Source of the DNA: Nocardia bovistercoris
Lineage (GTDB): Bacteria; Actinomycetota; Actinomycetes; Mycobacteriales; Mycobacteriaceae
Reading direction: 5' to 3'
DNA: 64,000 nucleotides
Assembly: GCF_015674855.1 (NCBI RefSeq)
Contig: NZ_JADMLG010000015.1
Coordinates: forward strand, 1 to 64,000
The notes under the pieces are model-generated. The model was not told the origin of the DNA. It made no database searches and saw only the letters and a program-made list of their open reading frames with translations. Shown piece after piece: positions 51,135-59,952 of the stretch (positions are counted from its first letter, which is position 1; every line of letters starts with the position of its first letter). The translations under genes were made by a program, and so were the position numbers.

Positions 51135-51621
51135 GAATGAGATCCCTTGCTCAGGGGATGATCTCACCGGAAGAACGATCTGAACGGGCACACGACCAAC
51201 CGGCTCGACCATCCGATACATCGGATAGCGAACCGGGGTCCGACGAAGCCGACCGTCGCCCGGAGTGGCACGGTCCCCGTGCCGAGGTACTGCCTTTTCC
51301 TGGAGCGCGAACGCCCCAAGCGAAACGAAGCTCTGAGCTTCCAACCGCGATCGCTCACAGCCGCAGAACTTCGAAACCCCGAACCGGCAATGCTCAGCAA
51401 AGCGCTACCGGCGTATTGCATCTCGATCGTAGCTCGTCGATGGCACGCGGAACAGGAGCGGCGGCGCACTCGGTGCCCTTCGCGGCAGCGAGATGGGGCG
51501 CGCCGTCCAGCGCGCGCTGTGTGCGGCATCGTGCTCACGGCGCGGACAGTGATATGAATGCACTTGCATTTGCAAGGACATATGCAAGAACATTCAGCCC
51601 TCGAGGTGTCAGGATTGAGGC
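51135..51621. promoter_or_regulatory. Intergenic region with operator-like palindrome upstream of the XRE gene
   Basis: Nothing coding was recognised. At 51563-51576 lies the palindrome cttgcatttgcaag, with another tgcaag at 51583, 46 bp upstream of ATG 51622. Likely autoregulatory site of the XRE regulator. Confidence 0.5.
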
Positions 51622-52521
51622 ATGAACGTAGAGCATTGGAGCGAGCCTCAAGAGCTGGACGGAACGTGCGGCGGTCCGATTCTCGGAGACGTGCCCACCG
51701 TTCTACGGCGGATGCTGGGTTTGCGACTACAGCAGCTACGTAGGGAACGGGGGCTGACTCAACAGCAGGTCGGAGAAAGGATTTGGGCTTCGGGATCGAA
51801 GATCAGCCGGATGGAGTCCGGCATGGGCGGGCTCGATCAGCGCGACGTGCTCGGGCTGCTGAAGTTCTACGGAGTCACCGATGTGGTCGAGCACGACAAG
51901 TACTTGGCGTTGATACGGCTCGGCGAGCAGCCTGGTTGGTGGCACCGCGACAGCGATTTGCTGCCCAAGGGGTTCGAACTGCTCAGCCTGGAGTCGGCCG
52001 CGCGAACGATCCGATGCTACGAGCCTGCGGTGATTCCGGAGCTGTTGCAGACCCCTGAATACGCCAGGGCGACATTGCGGTTGAGGTATCCGCATCGTTC
52101 GAAGGCCGAAATCGAGCAGTCGCTCGCGGTCCGACTGCAACGGCAGCGGATCCTGCACGGCGAGAACCCGCCGTATCTGTGGACGCTGATAGAGGAGAGC
52201 GCCTTGCGTAAGCAGATCGGGGGGATCGCCGTGTGGCGCGAGCAGATCGATCGGCTTCGGCAGGCGATCGAGTCTGAGCACATCATCGTGCAGATCGTGG
52301 GCAAGCAGGTATGCGGTCCCGCTATCGCCGGTGGCGGGTTCGTCTACCTGCGCTTCATCGAACGACTGTTGCCGGATGTCGTGTGTGTGTCGCAGCCGAC
52401 GAGCACGCTGTACCTGGAGGGGTATACCGATATCCGCTCCTACCTGACCATCGCTGACCGGCTCGCCGTCGAGGCCATGCGTCCCGGTGAAACCGCGGAA
52501 CGACTTCGCGCGCTGTGTTGA
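51622..52521 (+). CDS. XRE-family regulator with DUF5753 (Scr1-type)
   Basis: A 299-aa protein. Helix-turn-helix at 30-85 (LRLQQLRRERGLTQQQVGER, IWASGSKISRMESG). DUF5753 follows with WWHRDSD, CYEPAVIPELLQTPEYARAT, RQRILHGENPPYLWTLIEES, VWREQIDRLR, YLEGYTDIRSYLTIADRLAV. Such regulators are abundant in actinomycetes and usually paired with a DUF397 gene; none is found next to it here. Its target is unknown, perhaps the nearby small genes. Confidence 0.9.
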   Translation: MNVEHWSEPQELDGTCGGPILGDVPTVLRRMLGLRLQQLRRERGLTQQQVGERIWASGSKISRMESGMGGLDQRDVLGLLKFYGVTDVVEHDKYLALIRLGEQPGWWHRDSDLLPKGFELLSLESAARTIRCYEPAVIPELLQTPEYARATLRLRYPHRSKAEIEQSLAVRLQRQRILHGENPPYLWTLIEESALRKQIGGIAVWREQIDRLRQAIESEHIIVQIVGKQVCGPAIAGGGFVYLRFIERLLPDVVCVSQPTSTLYLEGYTDIRSYLTIADRLAVEAMRPGETAERLRALC

Positions 52522-52830
52522 AGAGCGAAGCGAGTTCCTCGGCATCTCTTCGAATAGACCGAGCATGCTCAGAGGCGACCCGCTGCGGTGTGGCCGAGGA
52601 TCGCCGGACTCCGGAGGTGCCTGTCCGCGCGAGTCGCGACGACACGCGGTGATGAACGGAAGTGGTCTAGGTCACCACAACGTGCACCTGGTCGGAAGAA
52701 CCCTCGAGTAACTTACGGTCGCTCAGCATACCGTCAGCATCTTTCGTGCGGCGTTTGGTGACCGAGGGGTGCTCCACGCGTGAAGAGCGGGGGATGATTC
52801 CCAAAACATCAGGTCTGAAAGGGGATTGAT
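52522..52830. other. Intergenic, nothing recognised
   Basis: About 310 bp downstream of the XRE gene. No gene or clear repeat seen. Confidence 0.4.
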
Positions 52831-52980
52831 ATGACCCGCCGCCCCGAAAACTCTGCCAGGAGCCAAGGCGGCGGGCCATACATAGGTCGGACACGGGAGA
52901 ACCCGGATCCATTCAGTTACTCGTGCAGAGTAGCCGCCTTTGGACCACTTGTGAGACACATCACATCGAATCGGGGGTGA
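52831..52980 (+). CDS. Possible 49-aa protein
   Basis: ATG 52831 has a good ribosome-binding site (gaaaggggattgat) and reads MTRRPENSARSQGGGPYIGR for 49 codons to TGA 52978. Part of its DNA (tgccaggagcca and ataggtcgga blocks) recurs at 53092-53160 ahead of the next gene. A CRP-like dyad lies at 52950. It may be a small gene or duplicated leader. Confidence 0.35.
   Translation: MTRRPENSARSQGGGPYIGRTRENPDPFSYSCRVAAFGPLVRHITSNRG
52950..52965. promoter_or_regulatory. CRP/GlxR-type dyad TGTGA-N6-TCACA
   Basis: tgtgagacacatcaca matches the cAMP-receptor consensus. An equally good site lies at 60898. Confidence 0.5.
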
Positions 52981-53168
52981 GGTATGTATCGCCCCGATCG
53001 CGCGAGGGTCTCGGTTCTATTGCCCAAACGAAGATCAACAGCAAGAATCCCAGCTGAAGGCAACTTCACGCTTCGCTCAGACCCGCAACTTTGCCAGGAG
53101 CCAGGGGTCTGTCCAGCGGAGCACAACTGGGTAATAGGTCGGATACGAGCAGAGGGAGAACCTCTTCA

Positions 53169-53540
53169 ATGCCAAGAAAACCGCACAGCCATGCCTTCGG
53201 CCCGCGCCAAGCCGGCGCCGTGTTCACGTTGGTGGTTGCGTCCGCGGCTGATCAGGTCGTTACGAGCGTCCCCGGTCTTCACCTCAACCCTGCGGTGCAG
53301 TGGTTATTGCAGAACGGCGGAGTGTGGGGTGCCATCGGCTGGGTCACCGGTGAGTTGGTTCTGTACGCGATGGACGCACGCTACGAGCGGTCCCGCGACG
53401 AACCCGACGGCTCGGGGCGCGTGAGCGGCTCGGGCGAACCGCCCGCCACCAGCTCGGATCGGCCGGACGACGATCGTTCGCGGCGTCGGCGTGACGAAGA
53501 CGACGAAGGTGTCCCCGCTCGTGGGCCTCGCAGACTCTGA
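53169..53540 (+). CDS. Small protein of unknown function
   Basis: A 123-aa protein from ATG 53169 (SD gaggga): MPRKPHSHAFGPRQAGAVFT, a hydrophobic-leaning core (VQWLLQNGGVWGAIGWVTGE), then a charged tail. Its 3' end overlaps the likely start of the sigma-TPR gene. Confidence 0.55.
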   Translation: MPRKPHSHAFGPRQAGAVFTLVVASAADQVVTSVPGLHLNPAVQWLLQNGGVWGAIGWVTGELVLYAMDARYERSRDEPDGSGRVSGSGEPPATSSDRPDDDRSRRRRDEDDEGVPARGPRRL

Positions 53541-55410
53541 GATAACGGATCCACTCATGGGCGAGGACGTCGCATATCAGGCGTTCTTCAAAGAGCACAG
53601 AGACGATGTGCTCGTCTTCGTCCAACGCCGCAGGGCGGCCTACAACGCCAACGCCGACGCTGTCGTCGATGTCGGCGAGGTGGTGCAGGAAACGATGTTG
53701 GCCGCCCTCGAGGACTGGCCGAGAGTTCGTGCTCTCGGCCAGCCCGGCAGCTGGCTGCGTCGGATCGCCAACAACAAACTGATCGATCAGATCCGACGCG
53801 CGACCAAACGCAAGGACATCGACATCCCGTTCGAGGAACTGCAGACCGACCGGGACCCCAGCCCTCCGAGCGGACTGGAATTGGTGTTGGCCCGCGATAC
53901 TCTCGTTGAAGCGCTGGCGAAGCTGTCCCCGACCCAGCGCGAGATCCTCGACGCGACCATGAGCGGGCTGAGCGTGCACGAGATCGCCGGGCAGATGGGA
54001 GTATCGCTCGACGCGGTGTACAAGAACCGCAACCGCGCGCGCCAGATGATCCGCGAGCTCCAGCAACGCTCACACAGCGTGGACGAAACCCCGCTCACCC
54101 CGGCGGAGCGCTCCCGCGAACGCGCCCAGGACCGCACCCGCCGCAGCCTCGATACCACCCTCGGCGCCTACGCCGACGAACAACTCGCGCAGCGCTACCC
54201 CGAACTCTCGGCCACCTTCGGGCAGCAGCAGATCATCGCCGAGCGCGATCGCCACATCCGACTCTTCGAGCGACTGCTCGAAGAACGCGCACACGCCCTC
54301 GGCGACAACCACCCCGACACCGTCTCCGTGCGCGGTGTCCTGGCCCACGCCCTACACGCCGCCGGGCGCCACGACGATGCCGTGCCGCTGCTCGAACAGG
54401 CGCTGCGGGACCGAGAACGTGCACACGGATCCACCCACAACAACACCACGGCGATCCGTATCGAACTGGCCGAGGCATTGAGCGCGACGAAACGCCACAC
54501 CGCGGCCGCGGCGCTGTACGAGCAGATCCACCTCGACCAGAAACGATTCCTCGGCACCTACCATCCCCACACTCTGAGAACTCGCCGACGGCTGGCCGAG
54601 GCATACCGCGGCGCCGGTGAGACCTCGCTCGCGATCGCCCACTTCACCCAAGCCCTTGCCGATCACAAACGCATACTCGGCCACTCCCACGACGACACCT
54701 TGCGGGTGCGCGCCCAACTCGCTGCCGTCCTGCACACCGACATGCAATACGAGCGCGCCGTACCTCTGCTCGAAGCGGTCCACCGCGACCGCACCCGCAA
54801 ATTCGGCCCCCACCACCGCTGCACCATCGAAGCGCACAAGCGGCTGGTCGCCGCGCTCACCGAATCTGTCGCCGAATCACTGTACGAGGCGGGCGATTAC
54901 GAGCGCGCCATCCCTGTGTTCGAGCAGATATTCGCCGGCGGCGAACGACGACTCGGCGCCAACCAGTACCCGGACCTTCGACGCCATTTCGCCGATGCCC
55001 TCGAGAAACGGGACCGCCTCCCCGAAGCCCTCATCCACTACACCGAGCTGCGCGATCTGTACCTGGACAAGCACGGTCCCGACCACGACAAAACCCTCAG
55101 CAGCCGCCAAGCCGTCGCTCGTGTCCTGATGAAATCCCATGAACTCGAACGCGCGATCACCGAGCGTCAGATGGTCGTCGACGCCTACCGCCGCGTCCAC
55201 CACTGGTGGCCCACCACCGAGATGTCGGCCCGACTGGACCTGTACAAAGCCCTCATCATCTATCGCGGCATCAGCGAGCAGCGCGAGTACGTGCCGAACG
55301 AACAAATGTGGCCCACACAGACCTCGTCTTCCACACCACGACTACCGCGACCCACCCGAAACGCCCGCCGCCCTGCCCGACCGCCCGATATCGCGGCCGA
55401 GGCCGCGTAG
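53491..55410 (+). CDS. ECF sigma-factor-like domain fused to a TPR array
   Basis: About 639 aa from GTG 53491 (starts at 53511 or ATG 53557 are possible). Region 2-like: AFFKEHRDDVLVFVQRRR, VGEVVQETMLAALEDW, PGSWLRRIANNKLIDQIRRA. Region 4-like: LSPTQREILDATMSGLSVHE, IAGQMGVSLDAVYKNRNRAR. After about 230, five or more tetratricopeptide units follow (LGDNHPDTVSVRGVLAHALH, GRHDDAVPLLEQAL, RFLGTYHPHTLRTRRRLAEA). Sigma activity may be governed by the TPR partner-binding part. Such fusions exist in actinomycetes; targets unknown. Confidence 0.82.
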   Translation: MTKTTKVSPLVGLADSEITDPLMGEDVAYQAFFKEHRDDVLVFVQRRRAAYNANADAVVDVGEVVQETMLAALEDWPRVRALGQPGSWLRRIANNKLIDQIRRATKRKDIDIPFEELQTDRDPSPPSGLELVLARDTLVEALAKLSPTQREILDATMSGLSVHEIAGQMGVSLDAVYKNRNRARQMIRELQQRSHSVDETPLTPAERSRERAQDRTRRSLDTTLGAYADEQLAQRYPELSATFGQQQIIAERDRHIRLFERLLEERAHALGDNHPDTVSVRGVLAHALHAAGRHDDAVPLLEQALRDRERAHGSTHNNTTAIRIELAEALSATKRHTAAAALYEQIHLDQKRFLGTYHPHTLRTRRRLAEAYRGAGETSLAIAHFTQALADHKRILGHSHDDTLRVRAQLAAVLHTDMQYERAVPLLEAVHRDRTRKFGPHHRCTIEAHKRLVAALTESVAESLYEAGDYERAIPVFEQIFAGGERRLGANQYPDLRRHFADALEKRDRLPEALIHYTELRDLYLDKHGPDHDKTLSSRQAVARVLMKSHELERAITERQMVVDAYRRVHHWWPTTEMSARLDLYKALIIYRGISEQREYVPNEQMWPTQTSSSTPRLPRPTRNARRPARPPDIAAEAA

Positions 55411-55465
55411 GGGATCGCACTCTCGACCCAGCACGTCGTTACTGTCAGCGGGACCGCGTGAATTC

Positions 55466-55801
55466 TCAGGCGGTGCGGCGTGGCGGGATCGAGGCCAGGG
55501 CTCGCATGGCGTCGGCGCGGGAGATGGGTTGATCGTCGGACAGAGCGGCCAGCTCGATAGCGGCCCAGTCCCGCAGGAGTTCCGACCAGGTGACGCCGCG
55601 GGCTTCGGCTTCGGCGCGGATGCGTTGATGCAGCTCCAGCGGCATACGCAGGGAACGGACCACCATCACCTCCTCGGCCTCGGATTCGGCAAGTACGGGC
55701 GGCGCCTCGTCGGCGGGCACGTCCTCCCAGGTCAGGTCAGGGTTGTCCATCAGTGCCTCGACCTGGTCAGGTGTCGGTACCGGATAATGCTGTTCGGTCA
55801 T
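55466..55801 (-). CDS. Antitoxin-like ribbon-helix-helix protein
   Basis: A 111-aa acidic protein from ATG 55801: MTEQHYPVPTPDQVEALMDN, then VVRSLRMPLELHQRIRAEAE, ARGVTWSELLRDWAAIELAA, an RHH-type segment. Its ATG overlaps the stop of the upstream gene (ATGA). As the second gene behind a BrnT-like protein it fits a BrnA-type antitoxin with a DNA-binding C-terminal half. Confidence 0.6.
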   Translation of the reverse strand: MTEQHYPVPTPDQVEALMDNPDLTWEDVPADEAPPVLAESEAEEVMVVRSLRMPLELHQRIRAEAEARGVTWSELLRDWAAIELAALSDDQPISRADAMRALASIPPRRTA

Positions 55802-56103
55802 CGGCGGGTCTCCTCCCACTGTTGGAACTCAGCCGACTCGACGGCGGTCAACTCCCGCGCCGAGGCGATATGCCATTGCCAGTCCGACACCTGGTAGACA
55901 CCTACCTTCAGCGCTCTACCGGCGTTCGTGCGACCCCATATGGTCAGGATGGACGCCCCGGTGCCGTCGCGGCCGCGGCGCGGCCACCGTGGACGTTTCC
56001 CGGTCAGCACCTGCATCACCTCCCACGGCTCGATGCCGCGCAGACGATCCAGAGCCCAGTCCGGCCAGTCGTAACCCACAACTTCGCATAATACGCGCGT
56101 CAT
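55798..56103 (-). CDS. BrnT-like toxin candidate
   Basis: A 101-aa protein from ATG 56103: MTRVLCEVVGYDWPDWALDR, IEPWEVMQVLTGKR, a beta hairpin LTIWGRTNAGRALKVGVYQV, and ASARELTAVESAEFQQWEE, similar in order to BrnT ribonucleases (strand-strand-R...SAR...E...W/Y). Toxin first, antitoxin second is also BrnTA order. Function inferred from architecture and context. Confidence 0.55.
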   Translation of the reverse strand: MTRVLCEVVGYDWPDWALDRLRGIEPWEVMQVLTGKRPRWPRRGRDGTGASILTIWGRTNAGRALKVGVYQVSDWQWHIASARELTAVESAEFQQWEETRR

Positions 56104-56220
56104 ACGCGATGTCGGTGCTTCCGACGTCGATCGATGGGGCCCGCACCTCCGGTCGGGCATCCATGTCGGTCCGTCGTGTCACACTCGCGGCGTAACCGTC
56201 CGGCCAAAAGGGGAAAACGT

Positions 56221-56403
56221 ATGGCCGCTACCGATGACCGGCCCGAGGTGCGCCTGGTCGCGCACTGCCGCCGCTGCCACGGCTGGCTGCTCTCCCCGCG
56301 CTCGGTTGCCGAAGGAATCGGACCGACCTGCGCGATCCGCGAACGCGCCGAACTGCGCGCCGCTGAATCGTCAGCGCTGACCCTGTTCGACATTGCGGCC
56401 TGA
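56221..56403 (+). CDS. DUF6011-family zinc-finger protein (copy 1)
   Basis: A 60-aa protein: MAATDDRPEVRLVAHCRRCH, GWLLSPRSVAEGIGPTC, and a C-terminal ALTLFDIAA. The CxxC ... GIGPxC pattern is DUF6011. Copies also lie at 61258 (intact) and about 58040 (broken). The upstream DNA (cactcgcggcgtaaccgtcc ggccaaaaggg) is shared by the copies, giving a common promoter. Confidence 0.82.
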   Translation: MAATDDRPEVRLVAHCRRCHGWLLSPRSVAEGIGPTCAIRERAELRAAESSALTLFDIAA

Positions 56404-56593
56404 AGGAACACAGGTCGGTAGTTCGAGACAGATTTCGCGACCCCGCGAGCTGGGAGTTCCTCAGCGACAGCTGACCCGGCCGACTTGGTCCTGAAACCTT
56501 GGAATCGAGACATGTGTGGTATGCGACCGCTGTAGACCGCGTAGGACAGATATATCGCGAGTCGACATACCAGCTCAGATCAGTGTCTAATAA

Positions 56594-56617
56594 CGACATA
56601 CCAGCTAGATTGGTATG
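56594..56617. promoter_or_regulatory. PadR operator candidates
   Basis: cgacataccagct occurs at 56563 and 56594. The second joins tggtatg to form the dyad catacca-N7-tggtatg (56597-56617), overlapping the PadR start region. Confidence 0.6.
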
Positions 56618-56618
56618 C

Positions 56619-57014
56619 ATGGCAGATGAGATACGGATGACGCCGACCACGGTGGTCCTGTTGCGCAGATTCCTCGAAGACGTCGGCAACCCGTTGTTCG
56701 GGTTCGAGGCGGTACGTGAGTTCAAGCTCTCGAGCGGCTCGGTCTACCCGACTCTCGCCCGCTTGGAGAAGGCGGGATGGATAGAGGGGCACCTCGAAGA
56801 CATCGATCCGAAGGTGGAACTGCGTAGGCAACGGCGGTACTACACCATGACACCAAAGGGCGCGGTGGAAGCTACTCGGGCGATGGACCGGTTCACCGCT
56901 CGTTACCAGTTGCCTTCATGGACTTCGGGATTGCGCCCTGCCACTGGCAATGCGCTGTCACGGTTGGTTCCTGCCTGGGGAATAGGGCGATCAGCACTTG
57001 GCGGTGCGCAGTGA
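56619..57014 (+). CDS. PadR-family transcriptional regulator
   Basis: A 131-aa protein from ATG 56619: MADEIRMTPTTVVLLRRFLE, FEAVREFKLSSGSVYPTLAR, LEKAGWIEGHLEDI, RRQRRYYTMTPKGAVEATRA. This is the winged helix of PadR repressors. It overlaps the membrane-protein gene by GTGA and has dyads in front, so it likely represses the pair. Confidence 0.87.
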   Translation: MADEIRMTPTTVVLLRRFLEDVGNPLFGFEAVREFKLSSGSVYPTLARLEKAGWIEGHLEDIDPKVELRRQRRYYTMTPKGAVEATRAMDRFTARYQLPSWTSGLRPATGNALSRLVPAWGIGRSALGGAQ

Positions 57015-57841
57015 ACATCGTGCTGACGGGCCTGCTGACATTCTTGGGATTTCTCACCGTGTTCGGCGTGTATGTGATCAGCAAGGTCATTGCGCATCTG
57101 GTAGGTGAGGAGGTGGAGGGCCGTATCAACCAACTCGGCTTCGGGCTGCTGCGCCTGGTGTGTCGTAGGCTGCCCGAGGATCTGCGGGAGGTCTACTACG
57201 AGTTCTGGGCGGCCGATCTGGAGGAGTACTACCACAACGCAGAAGAACGCCCGCTGACCAGGTTGTTCTGGTCACTGCGCTTTCCGATTCCGCTGTTGTT
57301 CACCGGTCGTGTCTTTGCTCGAATCCAGGATCCGAAATCCTTCGAACCGTCGCAGTCGTGGAGGCGACGCATCTCCTCGGGCGTTGCGATGGGATCGGCG
57401 CTCATCCTCGATCGGATAATGCCGAAATCGCGCACACAGTTCGTGGCGAACATCGCGGTCGCACTGTTGGCTGGCTTGTTCTTACCGGCGGTATTGAAGA
57501 TGTCGGTGGTGGCTTCGGTGCCCGTAGGTCTGGCGACCGGAGGCTACTTGAGCCTGGCCTGGAGCTACTACCGCGCATACGCCAAACTGGATGAACCTGT
57601 CGGATCCCCAGAGCACACTGTCGCTATGAGCAGTGAACTAGTACTGGGTCCACCAGACACCCAATCCGACCAGGGAGTGCTTGAAGGGGTCGCGGTATGG
57701 GAAGCGAACATGTACACCGCACGCGACAACGGTGATGCGGCGATGATCGCGGCGGCAACGGAATCGTTTCGTAGATTCTGCGGGGAAGCACAGCGTCGTG
57801 AGCTGCCGTTTAATGCCCGCAGCTCCGATGCCGAGTTCTGA
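57011..57841 (+). CDS. Membrane protein coupled to PadR
   Basis: A 276-aa protein, GTG start. An N-terminal helix (IVLTGLLTFLGFLTVFGVYV) is followed by a cytoplasmic domain (EEVEGRINQLGFGLLRLVCR, REVYYEFWAADLEEYYHNAE), two helices (FVANIAVALLAGLFLPAVLK, MSVVASVPVGLATGGYLSLA) and an acidic tail. The PadR-membrane protein pairing is common in actinomycetes. Function unknown. Confidence 0.7.
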   Translation: MNIVLTGLLTFLGFLTVFGVYVISKVIAHLVGEEVEGRINQLGFGLLRLVCRRLPEDLREVYYEFWAADLEEYYHNAEERPLTRLFWSLRFPIPLLFTGRVFARIQDPKSFEPSQSWRRRISSGVAMGSALILDRIMPKSRTQFVANIAVALLAGLFLPAVLKMSVVASVPVGLATGGYLSLAWSYYRAYAKLDEPVGSPEHTVAMSSELVLGPPDTQSDQGVLEGVAVWEANMYTARDNGDAAMIAAATESFRRFCGEAQRRELPFNARSSDAEF

Positions 57842-57934
57842 GTCGCTGATGCGAGCAGCGCTGACCCCCCGACACGCGGCGACGGAAGACATTGCCGCAT
57901 CGCCAAATTGCTTCGTGCCAGGGCCGCAGTCGCC

Positions 57935-58215
57935 GGATGGGCGCGACCAGTAGCGCCCATCGCGATTCGGACACGACCGAAACGCCCGGCTCCTCAGGTG
58001 GGGCCGGTGGCCAGGCGCCGTGGCTTCGGTGACCAGTGCCCAATGCCCTCGGCGACCGATCGTGGCGAGAGCAGCCAACCGTGGCAGCGGCGGCGCAGTG
58101 CGCGACCAGGCGCACCTCGGGCTGGTCATCGGTAGCGGCCATCGTTTTTCCCCTTTTGGCCGGACGGTTACACCGCGAGTGTGGCGCACCGCGGGGTGAT
58201 CGTCGGCCATGCCAC
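57935..58215 (-). pseudogene. Broken DUF6011 copy joined to other fragments
   Basis: On the minus strand ATG 58142 reads MAATDDQPEVRLVAHC exactly like copy 1, then a 2-bp insertion (cactgc-gc-cgccgctgcc) breaks the frame. In the shifted frame RRCHGWLLSPRSVAEGIG continues and then diverges before the last Cys. From about 57938 the DNA matches the 9.37-kb segment. A second start (MADDHPAVR, 58212) matches copy 3. Clearly a recombined remnant. Confidence 0.75.
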
Positions 58216-58404
58216 TCCTCCGGCCGGGGGCAGGTACGTCGTGAGTGTGGCACGCCGAACCGACACAGGTCGGTCCGCGCGGATCCAGACGGTGAGCCCC
58301 GGTGGCCATGATCAAACGATCACACGCTTACATCGGTGCCCTCGATCGTCTGGGAGTGTGCCGTAAACCGTGCGCTGGCAGGAGGATTCGCGAACAATCG
58401 GTGT

Positions 58405-58677
58405 ATGGGCCGCTTTGCCCGACGCCGATGCCCGGTCTGCCGTGTACTGCTCTCCCGTGATGCTCATCCTCGGCGTCGCTACTGTGGCCCGGCGTGTGTG
58501 GCTCGCGCGTACCGGGCGCGTCGGCGCCTCGCCCACACCACGACCGCGCATGGAATCCTCTGTCCCGGGTGTGGTCGGCGATTCCAGCCCGGCACCGATG
58601 GCCTGCGCGCGGATGCCCGCCATTGCTCGTCGACCTGCCGCCAGCGCGCGCACCGTGGTCGTGAAAAAAGTTCGTGA
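58405..58677 (+). CDS. Small double zinc-finger protein
   Basis: A 90-aa basic protein: MGRFARRRCPVCRVLLSRDA, RRYCGPACVARAYRARRRLA, LCPGCGRRFQPGTDG, ARHCSSTCRQRAHRG. Two treble-clef-like CxxC...C-x3-C units suggest nucleic-acid binding. Its stop codon lies at the edge of a 23-bp perfect palindrome. Start ATG 58405; the longer frame is less credible. Confidence 0.68.
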   Translation: MGRFARRRCPVCRVLLSRDAHPRRRYCGPACVARAYRARRRLAHTTTAHGILCPGCGRRFQPGTDGLRADARHCSSTCRQRAHRGREKSS

Positions 58678-58721
58678 TCATGACGGTAGCCGTGACACTG
58701 TCACGGCTACCGTCATGATCA
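58675..58721. repeat. 47-nt perfect palindrome (23-bp arms, 1-nt centre)
   Basis: Arms 58675-58697 and 58699-58721 are fully complementary, beginning tgatcatgacggtagccgtg. It starts at the TGA of the zinc-finger gene. No U-tract follows. It could terminate transcription in both directions or be extruded as a cruciform. Confidence 0.8.
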
Positions 58722-58794
58722 GCGCAAATGCTGTCGGTACCGCTGCCCACACTGGGTCGGAATCTTATTTCTCGAACCCATAGGGGGAGTATCG

Positions 58795-59727
58795 ATGTCG
58801 GCCCGCGCCTGGCTGGAACGTGCGATCGTGCCAGGAACCACGGACAAGACCGCGTTGTATGTCTACCTGCCGGAACAGGAGTACCTGGCCCGGCGCTGGC
58901 TCAGGCAGGTCCTGGGCCCACGCGTGAAACTCGCGCGCGTCGAGCACCGCGGCGTCGAGGTCTGGAAACTGAATGCCGATCACCTGCTCACCCTGGCCGG
59001 ATCGGTGGCGAACGCCTACGGGCCCACCAAGATGCGACTCGAGGTCCTGCACACCCGCACATGCGACAGCAGATGCCAGGACGCGACGGAGACCAGGGCG
59101 TGGGAGTGCGTGTGCTCGTGCGGTGGTGAGTTCCACGGCAACAACGGGTCCCGTAACGACTGGTATCCGGTCGGGCGGACCACCCTCGTGCGTCACGACA
59201 AGACCCGCATCGATCAGCTGATCATCACCGACGGCCAACTTGAGACCCTCAGAAAGGTCCCCCGACCGGCGCGGCCCGCTCCTATCGTCCTCACCCCGCC
59301 ACCACGAACACCCCACCCCGTCCCGGTCACGCCGCCTACGACCACCCCCGCGCGTCCGACCAGGACCGTGGTTCCCGCTCCGGCTCCTACCCAAGCCTGG
59401 TTCGACGATCTCCAACGCGGCCCCGCCGCCGGTTCGCCACCCGGACCCGCCGGTCCACCGCCGGTTCCAGCCCCGATACCGAGGCGCAAGCCGGTGACGG
59501 GGTCGATGATGATCGCGGCTGTGCTGCTGCTGGCCGCCGTGGTCGGCGGGATCTGGCTGCTCGCCGACCAGCACCCCTCGACATCTCAACAGGTCATCGA
59601 CCAGGAAACCATCGAACCCGCCCCGCCACCACAGGAACCGGTCGAGCCGCCGCCCTCACCGGTTCAAGCTGTCACCCCGCCCCCACGGCTCCCCGCTGGC
59701 TGCTTTCCCTTTCAAGCTGGCTGCTGA
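58795..59727 (+). CDS. Membrane protein with N-terminal globular and Pro-rich regions
   Basis: A 310-aa protein, ATG 58795, SD aggggga. Residues 1-155 are globular (ALYVYLPEQEYLARRWLRQV, TCDSRCQDATETRAWECVCS with Cys cluster, GEFHGNNGSRNDWYPVG). Residues 160-235 are Pro/Ala/Thr-rich, one membrane helix lies at about 238-258 (MMIAAVLLLAAVVGGIWLLA), then a Pro-rich outer tail ending in CFPFQAGC. Function unknown. Confidence 0.68.
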   Translation: MSARAWLERAIVPGTTDKTALYVYLPEQEYLARRWLRQVLGPRVKLARVEHRGVEVWKLNADHLLTLAGSVANAYGPTKMRLEVLHTRTCDSRCQDATETRAWECVCSCGGEFHGNNGSRNDWYPVGRTTLVRHDKTRIDQLIITDGQLETLRKVPRPARPAPIVLTPPPRTPHPVPVTPPTTTPARPTRTVVPAPAPTQAWFDDLQRGPAAGSPPGPAGPPPVPAPIPRRKPVTGSMMIAAVLLLAAVVGGIWLLADQHPSTSQQVIDQETIEPAPPPQEPVEPPPSPVQAVTPPPRLPAGCFPFQAGC

Positions 59728-59952
59728 CCTGACGCCTCCGGCACGCCCCGCAGCGGGGAGTCTCTCGATCGGTTCTGCCGCGATAGCGAACGGTCCTCAG
59801 TTCCCTCTGTGAACCCTCGCGGCAGTCAGATGTTCAGTGCTGCTGCCAGTGGCGTTGCACCCGCAGTTGGTGGCCTGGCAGGACATCTACCGATCCGAGG
59901 GGGTGGAATCGTAGCGGCCCAACTCTGGAGGTGGACAGCGTATGGTGCTGAA

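Noticed and set aside
51137..51625. 162-codon plus-strand frame upstream of the XRE gene
   Set aside because: Random composition, no ribosome-binding site, and it overlaps the operator region.
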